Shown: positions 44,610 to 53,737, counted from the first letter of the stretch. The stretch: DNA of 64,000 nucleotides from Aeromicrobium ginsengisoli (GCF_004134905.2 NZ_SDPQ02000003.1:744001-808000), one strand, 5' to 3'. The notes: generated by a model not told the origin, from the letters alone. Program-made: numbers and translations.

Positions 44610-44635
44610 GTTTAACGCGTCGAGGGAGTGGGCAC
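44610..44635 (+). promoter_or_regulatory. SigF/SigB-like promoter
   Basis: GTTT at 44610-44613 is followed by a 16-base spacer and GGGCAC at 44630-44635, close to the GTTT-N15-17-GGGTAT form of SigF-type promoters in mycobacteria and streptomycetes. The ATG of the dehydrogenase lies only ten bases further, so the transcript would have almost no leader. The matching sigma factor could be the one at 41252. Confidence 0.45.
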
Positions 44636-44644
44636 GTCCTCCGC

Positions 44645-45514
44645 ATGAGTCAAGACGACGAATCGCGGACCTTCCCACCCCAACAGCAGGAGCCGCCGGG
44701 ACTGACGAGCGAGATGCAACCGGTGCCGGATCACGGCGAGGACTCGTACCGGGGAAGCGGCCGTCTCGAGGGTCGCAAGGCGCTGATCACGGGCGGCGAC
44801 TCCGGCATCGGCCGCGCCGTCGCCATCGCGTACGCGCGTGAGGGCGCCGACGTGGCGTTCACCTATCTGCCCGAGGAGAAGGCCGACGCCGACGAGATGT
44901 CCGCGCTGCTCGAGCAGGCCGGCCGCCAGCACGTCGCGATCGAGGCCGACCTGCGTGACCGTGGGACGTGCGACCGGGTCGTCGCCGACACGGTGCAGCA
45001 GCTCGGCGGGCTTGACGTGCTGGTCAACAACGCCGGGTTCCAGATGGCTCGCGAGGAGGGCATCGAGGAGATCACGGACGAGCGGATGGACCGGGTCTTC
45101 ACGACGAACCTCTACGCGTTGTTCTGGCTGACCCGTGCCGCAGTGGCGCATCTCAAGCCGGGATCGGCGATCATCAACAACTCGTCGATCCAGGCCTACG
45201 ACCCGTCGAGCACGCTGCTCGACTATGCCGCGACGAAGGCGGCGATCAACAACGCGACGGTCAACCTCGCGGCCCAGCTGGGGCCCAAGGGCATACGGGT
45301 CAATGCCGTGGCGCCGGGTCCGATCTGGACACCGCTGCAGCCGGCGACCCAGCCGGTCGAGAAGGTCGAGCAGTTCGGCAAGGACACTCCGCTGGGGCGT
45401 GCCGGGCAGCCGGCGGAGGTCGCACCGTCGTTCGTGTTCCTCGCGTCCGAGCGCGATGCGAGCTATGTGTCCGGCACGGTGCTGGGCGTCACGGGCGGCA
45501 AGGCCGTCTTCTGA
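44645..45514 (+). CDS. Short-chain dehydrogenase (YghA-like)
   Basis: A 289-residue SDR. An extended polar N-terminus (PPQQQEPPGLTSEMQPVPDH) precedes the Rossmann fold, as in YghA/general-stress dehydrogenases. The cofactor loop is TGGDSGIGRAVA; NNAG, an Ser in INNSSIQAY, and YAATKAA (catalytic Tyr-x-x-x-Lys) follow. Probably NADP-dependent aldehyde or ketone reductase; substrate unknown. Preceded by a SigF-like promoter and followed by two genes read the same way, so it may belong to the stress response. Confidence 0.9.
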   Translation: MSQDDESRTFPPQQQEPPGLTSEMQPVPDHGEDSYRGSGRLEGRKALITGGDSGIGRAVAIAYAREGADVAFTYLPEEKADADEMSALLEQAGRQHVAIEADLRDRGTCDRVVADTVQQLGGLDVLVNNAGFQMAREEGIEEITDERMDRVFTTNLYALFWLTRAAVAHLKPGSAIINNSSIQAYDPSSTLLDYAATKAAINNATVNLAAQLGPKGIRVNAVAPGPIWTPLQPATQPVEKVEQFGKDTPLGRAGQPAEVAPSFVFLASERDASYVSGTVLGVTGGKAVF

Positions 45515-45537
45515 TCGATCGAACGAAAGGAGCAGTC

Positions 45538-45810
45538 ATGCCGGCCAAGAAGAATGCGAGTCTGAAGAACCCTGACATGTATGAGGACCTCCGTGAGGAC
45601 GGCGCGTCCAAGGAGAAGGCGGCGCGCATCTCGAACGCGGCGGCTCAGAAGGGCAGGTCGAAGTCGTCGGTCGGCCGCAAGGGCGGTGAGTCCGGGTCGT
45701 ACGAGGACTGGAAGGTCGACGACCTCAGGAAGCGGGCCAAGGAGCTCGGGCTGACGAACTACTCGGGGAAGAACAAGTCGGAGCTGGTCAAGGCCCTCCG
45801 CAACCACTGA
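45538..45810 (+). CDS. Small Rho-N/SAP-like domain protein
   Basis: A 90-residue basic protein. The N-terminus (PAKKNASLKNPDMYEDLREDG) resembles small DUF7218-type actinobacterial proteins. The C-terminal segment WKVDDLRKRAKELGLTNYSG with KSELVKALRNH matches the Rho termination factor N-terminal (SAP-like) fold, which binds nucleic acid. A clear GAAAGGAG ribosome site precedes ATG 45538. Tandem with the dehydrogenase and one base from the next gene. Possibly a stress-induced nucleic-acid-binding protein. Confidence 0.78.
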   Translation: MPAKKNASLKNPDMYEDLREDGASKEKAARISNAAAQKGRSKSSVGRKGGESGSYEDWKVDDLRKRAKELGLTNYSGKNKSELVKALRNH

Positions 45811-45811
45811 C

Positions 45812-46264
45812 GTGGCCACGTCCTCGCAGCAGGGCAAGGTCGACCGCAACTGGCAGGAGCTCCTGCAGGAGCTGCGGGTCGCGCAGACCGGGGTGCAGAT
45901 CCTGACGGGATTCCTGCTGACGCTGCCGTTCACGCCGCGCTTCGAGGACCTCGAGGAGTCACGGCACGCGGTCTATGCCGCTGTGCTGTGCTGCGCCGTC
46001 GCGGCGACGTTCCTGCTGATGACGCCGGTCGCTCTGCACCGAGCCCTGTTCCACCGGCACGCCCGGCCCTGGCTGGTCGAGGCGGCGCATCATTCGTCCC
46101 GTTGGGGCCTCGGCACCCTCGCGCTCGCGAACGTCGGCGCAGTGTGGCTGATCCTCGACGTCGTGGCGACGACCTGGGTCGCCTGGCTCGTGGCGACGCT
46201 CGTCGTGCTGTTCGTCCTCGTGGCGTGGGTCCTGGTTCCGGCCCGCGAGGTCAAGATCGACTGA
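45812..46264 (+). CDS. DUF6328 membrane protein
   Basis: A 150-residue membrane protein with four hydrophobic helices. The N-terminal sequence LLQELRVAQTGVQILTGFLL with PFTPRFEDLEE is the mark of DUF6328, annotated in some genomes as a sodium:proton antiporter-like protein without evidence. It starts GTG one base after the preceding stop, so it is translated with it. Function unknown. Confidence 0.8.
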   Translation: MATSSQQGKVDRNWQELLQELRVAQTGVQILTGFLLTLPFTPRFEDLEESRHAVYAAVLCCAVAATFLLMTPVALHRALFHRHARPWLVEAAHHSSRWGLGTLALANVGAVWLILDVVATTWVAWLVATLVVLFVLVAWVLVPAREVKID

Positions 46265-46303
46265 CGTGGTTTGCCGTGCGGTGCCGCGGGGTATCCGGCG
46301 ACG

Positions 46304-46948
46304 GTGACCCTTGATGTCGAGCCGGTGCGCACCGAGCTGATCGAGTTCGGATCGCTGTCGATCCAGTACGACCAACGGGTGCTGCGCCCTCGAAGGTGGA
46401 CCACAGCCCAGTCCGCGTGGGCCTCCGCGCTGCTGCGCACCGCCCCGGCCGGCCCCGTGCTCGAGCTGTGCGCCGGCGTCGGGCACATCGGCCTGCTGAC
46501 GATGGTCGGCCAGGACCGCCCGCTCGTCCTGGTCGACTCCTCGGAGGTCGCCTGCGACCACGCGGCGGCGAACGTCGAGCGGGCGAACCTGCCGGGACCG
46601 GTCGACATCCGGTGCGGGCTCATGGACGGGTTGATCGCCGACGAGGAGCGGTTCGCGCTGATCATCGCCGACCCGCCCTGGGTCCCGAGCGCGGACACCG
46701 GGGAGCACGTCGACGACCCGGTCCATGCGATCGACGGCGGTGCGGACGGCCTCGACCTCGCGCGTACGTGTCTCGAGCTGATCGGCCGGCACCTCGGGGA
46801 CGGCGGATCAGCGCTCCTGCAGCTCGGCGGGCTCGACCAGGTCGCGGCGGTCAGCGACCACCTCACGGACCACCCGGAGCTCGACCTGCGACTGGTGGAG
46901 CATCGTGCGTACGACGACCGTGGAGTGCTGGTGCTCCTCGTCAGGTGA
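46304..46948 (+). CDS. SAM-dependent methyltransferase (small domain)
   Basis: Protein of 214 residues. The SAM-binding motif I is VLELCAGVGHIGLLTM, and IIADPPWVPS is the NPPY-type motif of HemK/RlmG-like N-methyltransferases that act on nucleic acid or protein. It is short for RlmG and lacks a recognition domain; the target is unknown. GTG at 46304 chosen; the frame from 46271 adds ten or so residues without family similarity. Ends seven bases from the convergent dehydrogenase. Confidence 0.78.
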   Translation: MTLDVEPVRTELIEFGSLSIQYDQRVLRPRRWTTAQSAWASALLRTAPAGPVLELCAGVGHIGLLTMVGQDRPLVLVDSSEVACDHAAANVERANLPGPVDIRCGLMDGLIADEERFALIIADPPWVPSADTGEHVDDPVHAIDGGADGLDLARTCLELIGRHLGDGGSALLQLGGLDQVAAVSDHLTDHPELDLRLVEHRAYDDRGVLVLLVR

Positions 46949-46955
46949 GCCGCTG

Positions 46956-47762
46956 TCAGGTGGCGTCGTCGGGCGGTTCGGTCATCGACCGGTGTACCTT
47001 GGCCGCCATCGCGTCGGGCAGCACGCCGACGGCAGCGGACTGCATCTTGTTGCGCCAGCCGGTCACGACGTGGTCGTCTCCCGACATCATGGCCGCGAAG
47101 CCGGCCTTGGCGACGTCCGCGGGATCGTCCTTGGACCCTTCGGCGACCTTGGTGCCGTGCATCCCGGCGCGGTCGAAGAACTCGGTGTCGGTCGGACCTG
47201 GCATCAACGACGTGACGGTGACCCCGGTGTCGTTGAGCTCCTCGCGGAGGCCGAGCGCGAAGGACTGGATGAACGACTTCGACGCGGCGTACGTCGTGTA
47301 GAACGGCCCGGGCATCTGCGAGGCGACGGACGAGGTGAACAGGAGCCGACCGGTGCCGCGGTCGACCATGCCCTTGGCGATCGACCGGCCGAGGTGCACC
47401 GCCGACACGATGTTGAGCGCGATGAGTCGCAGGTGCTCCTCGAGGTCGGTGTCGATGAGTCGCCCGTGCACGCCGATCCCGGCGTTGATCGCCGCCGCGG
47501 CGAGCGGCCGGCCCTGCTGCGCGACGAGGTCGATGACCATCTCGTTGCCGGCCCGCGTCGCGAGGTCCGCGCGCACCGGCTGGGCCTCGGCCTGGTCGCT
47601 GAGCTCTGCCGCGATGTCGAGGACGCCCTCGTCCTCGGCGACCACGATCAGGTCGAATCCGTTGCGCACCATCTCGCGTGCGAGCTCCGCGCCGATCCCG
47701 CTGGACGCTCCGGTCACCAACCCGAGTGGCCTGCCGCCCCGCCCTTCGTCTTCACGCTCCAT
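46956..47762 (-). CDS. Short-chain dehydrogenase
   Basis: A 268-residue classical SDR: cofactor loop VTGASSGIGAELARE, AINAGIGV, Ser in LFTSSVASQM and YAASKSF (Tyr-x-x-x-Lys). Substrate unknown; typical of DltE-like oxidoreductases. Start set at ATG 47762 with an AGGGAGAAA ribosome site; a much longer frame upstream is chance. Convergent with the methyltransferase. Confidence 0.9.
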   Translation of the reverse strand: MEREDEGRGGRPLGLVTGASSGIGAELAREMVRNGFDLIVVAEDEGVLDIAAELSDQAEAQPVRADLATRAGNEMVIDLVAQQGRPLAAAAINAGIGVHGRLIDTDLEEHLRLIALNIVSAVHLGRSIAKGMVDRGTGRLLFTSSVASQMPGPFYTTYAASKSFIQSFALGLREELNDTGVTVTSLMPGPTDTEFFDRAGMHGTKVAEGSKDDPADVAKAGFAAMMSGDDHVVTGWRNKMQSAAVGVLPDAMAAKVHRSMTEPPDDAT

Positions 47763-47924
47763 GTCCGTTTCTCCCTCTGTCTTGAGCCTCGGATGACTGC
47801 TACCCGGTGGGCCGTCGGCCATGCGTCGGTGCCCCGGTGGACGCATGGCCGACCGCCTTCTGGGTAGGTTCACGGGTGGTGCAGCAGGTCGCCACCCCGG
47901 ACTCATGAGGGAAGAAGGGACCCG

Positions 47925-49100
47925 ATGCCGACCGCGCGCCGACCAGTACGCACGGAGCGACCTGCCCGCTCCCGGCGGCGGCGCGACCGGATCAAGGTGG
48001 CCTCGGTGCCCGCCGCGCACCCGTACGTCCGGCACCTGTCGCCGGTCCGCGAGGACCCCGGCGCCCCACGGGTCCTGCGGCTCACGGACCCCGATCCGCG
48101 CAACCCCAGCCGGGTCACGCTCTCGAAGTGGTGGCCGCCGGTCATGCTCGAGCCGTCGTGGGTGCGTCGGCACCAGGCTGACTTCGACGTGTTCCACCTG
48201 CACTTCGGCTTCGACGGCCATGCGCCCGCCCAGCTCGCCGATCTCGTCGACATCCTGCGACATGCGGGCAGACCGCTGGTCCACACGGTGCACGACCTGC
48301 GCAGTCCTCGCCAGGTCGAGCGCGAGCAGCACGACGCTCGCCTCGACGTGCTGATCCCGGCGGCCGACGCGTTGATCACGCTCACGCCGGGAGCTGCCCA
48401 CGAGATCAAGGAGCGCTGGGGTCGTCGGGCCGTGGTCCTGCCGCACCCGCACGTCGTCAGCCTGGCGACGATGGAGCGGATCCACCGTCGCCGGGAGACG
48501 CCGGACCATCGCCATCGCCCGTTCACGGTCGGCCTCCGGGTCTCGAAGCCGCGGCCGGGGGACGACCCGTTCACGCTGTTGCCCGCACTGATCCGCGCCG
48601 TGCGGTCTCTCCCGGGCGCGATCCTTCAGGTCGATGCCCATCCCGACGTCCTTGGACCGTCAGGCGGGCGGTTCGACGTCGACCTCGCCCGGCACATGCA
48701 GCGCGCGGACCATCGCGTACGCGTGAGGGTGCGGGAGTTCTTCAGCGATGCTCAGCTCTGGGACTATCTCGCCGGCCTCGACGCGTCGGTGTTGCCCTAC
48801 CGGTTCGGCACGCACTCGTCATGGCTCGAGGCGTGCCGGGACGTCGGGACCGCGGTCGTGGCGCCGAGCTGTGGCTACTTCGCCGACCAGGCGCCGGTGT
48901 TCCGCTTCGGCATGGACGACCATGGTCTCGACGAGGACTCGCTGGTCAACGCCGTCCGTCGGGCGTACGAGCAGTGGCCCGTGGAGCCGGTGCCGGTCGA
49001 GGAGCGGGTAGAGCAGCGCCAGCAGCTGGCCGCGGCGCACGCCCGCATCTACCTCGACGTGCTGGCCGGTGAGTCGGCCCGCGACCGACTGGAGCCCTAG
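47925..49100 (+). CDS. Glycosyltransferase-like protein (GT-B)
   Basis: A 391-residue protein with a very basic N-terminus (RRPVRTERPARSRRRRDRIK). The N-terminal domain has FDVFHLHFGFDGHAP and PLVHTVHDLRSP, typical of GT1/GT4 acceptor domains, and the C-terminal domain has LDASVLPYRFGTHSSWLEAC at the nucleotide-sugar site. The EX7E motif is absent. The sugar and acceptor are unknown. It overlaps by four bases with the convergent acetyltransferase gene. Confidence 0.78.
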   Translation: MPTARRPVRTERPARSRRRRDRIKVASVPAAHPYVRHLSPVREDPGAPRVLRLTDPDPRNPSRVTLSKWWPPVMLEPSWVRRHQADFDVFHLHFGFDGHAPAQLADLVDILRHAGRPLVHTVHDLRSPRQVEREQHDARLDVLIPAADALITLTPGAAHEIKERWGRRAVVLPHPHVVSLATMERIHRRRETPDHRHRPFTVGLRVSKPRPGDDPFTLLPALIRAVRSLPGAILQVDAHPDVLGPSGGRFDVDLARHMQRADHRVRVRVREFFSDAQLWDYLAGLDASVLPYRFGTHSSWLEACRDVGTAVVAPSCGYFADQAPVFRFGMDDHGLDEDSLVNAVRRAYEQWPVEPVPVEERVEQRQQLAAAHARIYLDVLAGESARDRLEP

Positions 49101-49828
49101 CGGACGTACCAGCGCCGCTTGCGCTTCTGCGGCACCGGCTTGTGCACCTCGACAAAGCCCGGGTCGTACGGCTCGAGGCCGGCCTCGACCTTGGGGCGCA
49201 GCTGTCGCACCGCCTCGACGGGGTCGTCGTAGGGGATGCCGCTGAGCTGGTTGGGCGAGAACCGCCACCACGCCAGCTCCTGCAGCTCGTCGCGCAGGTC
49301 GTCTGCGACGCGGGGGCGGATGACCTTGGCCGGGATGCCGCCGGCGATCGAGTAGGCCGGGATGTCCTTGGTCACGACCGCGTTGGCGGCGATGATCGCG
49401 CCGTCGCCGATCGTGACACCACGCAGCACCACGACGTTGGCGCCGATCCACACGTCGTTGCCGATCACCGCCAGGTCGCCCGCGACGCTGCGGAACGACT
49501 GTCGCCCGCCGGCCTCGGGGTCGATGACCTCGTTGGCGTCGGCCGAAGGATGCCAGCCCCAGGTCGACGTGCGGTACTGGAACGCCGAGACGCTGAGCCA
49601 CGTCGTCGGGTGGCCCGTCGCGCCGAGCAGGCTGCCCGGGCCGATCTCGCAGTAGCGGCCGATCGTCGCGGCCTGCGCCTCGACCTCGCGGCCGAGCTCG
49701 GTGAACGCGCCGATGTGGGTCTTGGACCGGATGACGAACGGGCCGAGGAAGCGTACGGGTGGCTCGACGAACAGCCGTGATGAGCCGATGTGCTGCACAT
49801 GCCCTGCGCCGCGGGTGTGCTCGTCCAC
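49097..49828 (-). CDS. CatB-type hexapeptide acetyltransferase
   Basis: Protein of 243 residues with left-handed beta-helix repeats: ATIGRYCEIGPGSLLG, AVIGNDVWIGANVVVLRGVTIG and AIIAANAVVTKDIPAYSIAGG, followed by PAKVIRPR. The HPTTWLS stretch holds the probable catalytic His as in xenobiotic acetyltransferases. It likely transfers an acetyl group to a sugar or hydroxyl acceptor. GTG at 49828 with GGAGGAGG upstream decides the start; the frame is open far beyond it by chance. Opposite to, and possibly functionally linked with, the glycosyltransferase beside it. Confidence 0.85.
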   Translation of the reverse strand: MDEHTRGAGHVQHIGSSRLFVEPPVRFLGPFVIRSKTHIGAFTELGREVEAQAATIGRYCEIGPGSLLGATGHPTTWLSVSAFQYRTSTWGWHPSADANEVIDPEAGGRQSFRSVAGDLAVIGNDVWIGANVVVLRGVTIGDGAIIAANAVVTKDIPAYSIAGGIPAKVIRPRVADDLRDELQELAWWRFSPNQLSGIPYDDPVEAVRQLRPKVEAGLEPYDPGFVEVHKPVPQKRKRRWYVR

Positions 49829-49897
49829 GTGTCCTCCTCCGGTCCGGGTCAGGGTATCGACTGCCTGACAGGGCCGCGGCACCCGCACAATGGACCC

Positions 49898-51142
49898 ATG
49901 GAATCCCCGCAGCACGTCGTCGTCGTGGGCGCGGGCATGGTCGGGCTCTCCGCGGCGTGGTTCCTGCAGGCCGAGGGCGTACGTGTGACGGTCGTCGACC
50001 GGGCCGGCGTGGCGGCGGGTTCGTCGTGGGGCAACGCCGGCTGGCTCGCTCCGGCCCTGACACTTCCGCTGCCGGACCCGGCGATCCTGGCCGGCGGCAT
50101 CAAGGCGACGCTCAAGCCGTCGTCGCCGGTCTATGTGCCGCTCAGCACGAACCCGCGACTCCTGAAGTTCCTCGTCGACTTCGCCCGCCACTGCACGGCG
50201 CCGAGGTGGCGCGCCGCGATGACGGTGTTCGCCGAGGCCAACCGACAGGCGTTCGACGCGTTCGACGAGATCGCCGCGGCCGGGCTCGCCGAGCCGACCA
50301 AGGCCGCCGAGCCGTTCCTCGCCGCGTTCGCCTCCGAGGACGACCGGCAGACGCTGCTCGACGAGTTCGAGCACGTCCGGGAGCTGGGTGTCGAGACGCC
50401 GGCAGAGCTGCTCGACCGCGAGGCCATGCACGCGCTGGTGCCGGCCCTCGGCGACGCCGTGACGTGTGGCGTACGCCTGAGGGATCAGCGATTCATCAAC
50501 CCGGGCCGCTACGTCAACGCGCTGGCCGACGCGGTGCGGGAGCGGGGCGCCGAGATCCGGACCGACGTCGACGTCCGTGACGTCCGCGAGACAGCGTCGG
50601 GCGTACGCCTCGAGGTCGCCGGTGGTGAGTCGCTGACGGCCGATGCGGTCGTCATCGCGACGGGTACCTGGCTCGGCTCGCTGGCGCGCGACGTCGGGGT
50701 CAGGACGATCGTGCAGGCCGGCCGCGGCTACAGCTTCACGGTGCAGCCCGAGCACATGCCCGTCGCGCCGATGTACTTCCCGGCACAGCGGGTCGCCTGC
50801 ACGCCGCTCGGCGACGGCCTGCGCGTCGCCGGGATGATGGAGTTCCGCAAGCCCGGTGCGCCCCTCGATCCGCGCCGCGTCAAGGCGATCATCGACGCGG
50901 CCACGCCGATGCTGACCGGCGTCGACTGGGCCGCCCGCACCGACGAGTGGGTCGGCTCGCGACCGTGCACCGCCGACGGGCTGCCGCTCATCGGGCGTAC
51001 GAAGTCGTCGCGCGTGTTCGTGTCCGGCGGGCACGGCATGTGGGGCATCGCGCTGGGTCCGCTCAGCGGCAAGCTGCTCGCCGCCCAGGTGATTCGGGGC
51101 GAAACGTCGAGCCTGCTGTCGAGCTTCGACCCCCTGCGCTGA
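49898..51142 (+). CDS. D-amino acid dehydrogenase-like FAD oxidoreductase
   Basis: A 414-residue DadA-family flavoprotein. The FAD loop is VVVVGAGMVGLSAAWFLQAEG; GSSWGNAGWLAPALTLPLPDP is characteristic of D-amino acid dehydrogenases; the C-terminal FAD motif is SRPCTADGLPLIGRT with GGHGMWGIALGPLSGKL. Expected to oxidise D-amino acids to 2-oxo acids and pass electrons to the respiratory chain. ATG at 49898. The next gene starts 12 bases later. Confidence 0.9.
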   Translation: MESPQHVVVVGAGMVGLSAAWFLQAEGVRVTVVDRAGVAAGSSWGNAGWLAPALTLPLPDPAILAGGIKATLKPSSPVYVPLSTNPRLLKFLVDFARHCTAPRWRAAMTVFAEANRQAFDAFDEIAAAGLAEPTKAAEPFLAAFASEDDRQTLLDEFEHVRELGVETPAELLDREAMHALVPALGDAVTCGVRLRDQRFINPGRYVNALADAVRERGAEIRTDVDVRDVRETASGVRLEVAGGESLTADAVVIATGTWLGSLARDVGVRTIVQAGRGYSFTVQPEHMPVAPMYFPAQRVACTPLGDGLRVAGMMEFRKPGAPLDPRRVKAIIDAATPMLTGVDWAARTDEWVGSRPCTADGLPLIGRTKSSRVFVSGGHGMWGIALGPLSGKLLAAQVIRGETSSLLSSFDPLR

Positions 51143-51154
51143 CAGGATGTAGCC

Positions 51155-51733
51155 ATGACTGACGCCACGCAGCGGTTTGCCCTGCGACAGAAGATCACCC
51201 TGATGGTCAACCGCTACGAGCTGCGCCCGATCGGCCCCGACGGCACCGAGGGCGCGCTGGTCGCGTTCGCCGAGCAGAAGCGCATGGCGTTCAAGGAGCA
51301 GGTCACGTTCTTCACCGACGAGACCAAGACGCAGCCGGTCTTCGGCTTCAAGGCCCGTCAGCGCCTCGACCTCGGTGCGACGTACGACGTGACGGATGCC
51401 CAGGGCAACCCGATCGGCGAGTTCCGCAAGGACTTCAAGAAGTCGCTGCTGCGCTCGACGTGGCACCTCTCGACGCCCGACGGCCTCACCTCGATGGGCC
51501 AGGAGCGCAACGCGGCGATCGCGATCATCCGCCGGTTCGTCGACATCCCGTTCCTGCTGTTCCACTTCGACTTCACGGCGTCCGACGGCCGGGTCATCCT
51601 GTCGTCGGAGCGCCAGCGCTCGTTGCGCGACCGCTACGAGCTGACCGTCCCGGTGCTCGACAACGGCTGGCAGCTCGACTGGCGGGTCGCTGCAGCGATG
51701 GGCGTCGCGCTCGACGCGTTGCAGGCCCGCTGA
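51155..51733 (+). CDS. LURP-one/tubby-like protein
   Basis: A 192-residue protein with the tubby-like LURP-one fold: LRQKITLMVNRYEL, FKARQRLDLGATYDVTDAQG and FRKDFKKSLLRSTWHL. Related proteins are membrane-associated or lipid-binding; no enzymatic residues are evident. Function unknown. Twelve bases after the D-amino acid dehydrogenase and read with it. Confidence 0.8.
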   Translation: MTDATQRFALRQKITLMVNRYELRPIGPDGTEGALVAFAEQKRMAFKEQVTFFTDETKTQPVFGFKARQRLDLGATYDVTDAQGNPIGEFRKDFKKSLLRSTWHLSTPDGLTSMGQERNAAIAIIRRFVDIPFLLFHFDFTASDGRVILSSERQRSLRDRYELTVPVLDNGWQLDWRVAAAMGVALDALQAR

Positions 51734-51758
51734 CGTCGTACGGCGCTATCGTCGGGGC

Positions 51759-52379
51759 GTGACCCGACTCTGGCATGGCGCGATTGCCGCCTTGGCTGCC
51801 TTCGCCCTTGTCGGACAGACGATCCTGACGATCGACCGTGACCGCCCGCTGATCAACCTGTTCAGCTACTTCACGATCGAGTCCAACATCCTCGTGCTCG
51901 TCGCCGCGGCGTCGGTCGCGGCCCGGCCCGACCGCGGCGGGACGGCATTCGGGATCCTGCGGCTCGGCAGCCTCGTGGCGATCACGATCACCGGCATCGT
52001 CTATGCCACGGTCCTCGCCGGCAACGGCGCCTTCACGGGCATCGAGTGGTGGTACGACAAGATCTTCCACTACGTCGTCCCGGCGCTCTCCGTGCTCGGA
52101 TTCCTGCTGTTCCGACCCCGCACGCGCCTCGACCGCAGTGCGCTGTGGTTCCTGATCTGGCCGCTCGCCTGGCTCGCCTACACGCTGATCAGGGCCGGGG
52201 TGTCGGACCCGTCCTATGCCGTCACGAGTGATCGGCGGGCTCCGGTCCCGTACGACTTCCTGGACGTCGACCGGCACGGCGGCTTGGCCGTGGCCGTCGC
52301 GTGCGTCGTCGTGCTGCTCCTGGCGCTCGGCCTCGCGTGGGGCTATCTCAAGCTGAGCCGACGAGAGGTCGAGGCATGA
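51759..52379 (+). CDS. Pr6Pr-family membrane protein
   Basis: A 206-residue membrane protein with six helices. NLFSYFTIESNILV and the end motif RAPVPYDFLDVDRHGG are the marks of the actinobacterial Pr6Pr (FAR-17a/AIG1-like) family. Function unknown. GTG start at 51759. Its stop overlaps the ATG of the aminotransferase. Confidence 0.8.
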   Translation: MTRLWHGAIAALAAFALVGQTILTIDRDRPLINLFSYFTIESNILVLVAAASVAARPDRGGTAFGILRLGSLVAITITGIVYATVLAGNGAFTGIEWWYDKIFHYVVPALSVLGFLLFRPRTRLDRSALWFLIWPLAWLAYTLIRAGVSDPSYAVTSDRRAPVPYDFLDVDRHGGLAVAVACVVVLLLALGLAWGYLKLSRREVEA

Positions 52380-53728
52380 TCGACAGGGACCGACTGGCCG
52401 CGCTGCTGGAGCGGGAACGCGCGACGTACGCAGGCCTGCATCCGATCTCGGCGCGGCACTATGCCGAGGCCACGCACCTGTTCGGCCGGGTGCCGATGAC
52501 GTGGATGAACAAGAACGCGGCCGGGTTCCCCTTGTACGTCGATCGCGCCCGGGGCAACCGGGTCTGGGACGTCGACGGGCACGAGTACGTCGACTTCGCC
52601 CTCGGCGACACCGGAGCGATGGCCGGCCACTCGCCGCAGCCGACGCTCGATGCCGTGGCGCACCGCATGTCTGTCCTCGGCGGGCTCACGACGATGCTGC
52701 CCACGCCCGACGCCGAGTGGGTCGGCGCCGAGCTGACCCGGCGCTTCGGGCTCTCACGGTGGAGCTTCGCGCTGACCGCCACGGACGCCAACCGGTGGGC
52801 CATCCGGCTCGTCCGCGCCCTGACGGGCCGGCCCAAGATCCTGGTCAACGCCTACTGCTATCACGGGAGCGTCGACGAGTCGCTGATCGTGGTCGGTCCC
52901 GACGGCGAGGGCATGATGCGACCGGGCAACGTCGGCGCGCCCGTTGACGTGACCGAGACGAGCCGGGTCGCGGAGTTCAACGACCTCGACGGGCTCGAGC
53001 GCCAGCTCGCCCATGGCGATGTCGCGGCGGTGCTGATGGAGCCCGCCCTGACCAACATCGGCATCGTGCTGCCCGAGGACGGCTACCTCGCCGGCGTCCG
53101 TGAGATCACCCGTCGCCACGGGACGCTGCTGATCATCGACGAGACGCACACGTTCTCGGCCGGACCCGGTGGAGCGACGGCGTTGTGGGGCCTCGAGCCC
53201 GACGTCCTCGTGATCGGCAAGGCGATCGGCGGCGGCGTGCCCTGCGGTGCGTACGGACTGTCGGAGGAGCTCGCCGCCTCGGCTGAAGGGCGTACGGACC
53301 TCGACCTCGTCGACATGGGCGGCGTCGGCGGCACGCTGGCCGGCAACCCCGTGTCAGTGGCGGCGATGCGCGCGACGCTCGAGCACGTGCTGACCGACGA
53401 CGCGTTCGCGCACATGGTGGCCACGGCGTCGGCGTTCACGGCCGGCGTCGAGGCCGCGATCGACCGGCACGGCCTGCCGTGGTCGGTCAGCCAGCTCGGC
53501 GCCCGCACCGAGTACCGCTTCGCCTCACCCGCACCGCGCAACGGCACCGAGTCGGCCGCGGCCGCCGACGAGGACCTCGAGGACTACCTGCACGTCTTCC
53601 TCGTCAACCGCGGCATCCTGCTGACGCCGTTCCACAACATGGCGTTGATGGCGCCGACGACGACGCTCGACGACGTGGAGCGCCACCACGAGGTGTTCGA
53701 GGAAGCGCTCACCGACCTGCTCGGCTAG
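52376..53728 (+). CDS. Class III aminotransferase
   Basis: A 450-residue PLP enzyme of the class III aminotransferase/glutamate-1-semialdehyde-mutase-like group. LLIIDETHTFSAGPGG carries the PLP-binding Asp, and VLVIGKAIGGGVPCGAYGL the Schiff-base Lys. YCYHGSVDESL replaces the more usual YHG...D stretch. Probably moves an amino group between an omega-amino acid or semialdehyde and an oxo acid; substrate not known. The nearby GABA genes make an omega-amino substrate attractive but unproven. ATGA overlap with the membrane gene upstream. Confidence 0.85.
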   Translation: MIDRDRLAALLERERATYAGLHPISARHYAEATHLFGRVPMTWMNKNAAGFPLYVDRARGNRVWDVDGHEYVDFALGDTGAMAGHSPQPTLDAVAHRMSVLGGLTTMLPTPDAEWVGAELTRRFGLSRWSFALTATDANRWAIRLVRALTGRPKILVNAYCYHGSVDESLIVVGPDGEGMMRPGNVGAPVDVTETSRVAEFNDLDGLERQLAHGDVAAVLMEPALTNIGIVLPEDGYLAGVREITRRHGTLLIIDETHTFSAGPGGATALWGLEPDVLVIGKAIGGGVPCGAYGLSEELAASAEGRTDLDLVDMGGVGGTLAGNPVSVAAMRATLEHVLTDDAFAHMVATASAFTAGVEAAIDRHGLPWSVSQLGARTEYRFASPAPRNGTESAAAADEDLEDYLHVFLVNRGILLTPFHNMALMAPTTTLDDVERHHEVFEEALTDLLG

Positions 53729-53737
53729 CCGGGTACG

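Noticed and set aside
49097..51565. 822-residue minus-strand frame
   Set aside because: Only its last 243 codons (from GTG 49828) are the acetyltransferase; the rest is antisense to the D-amino acid dehydrogenase gene.
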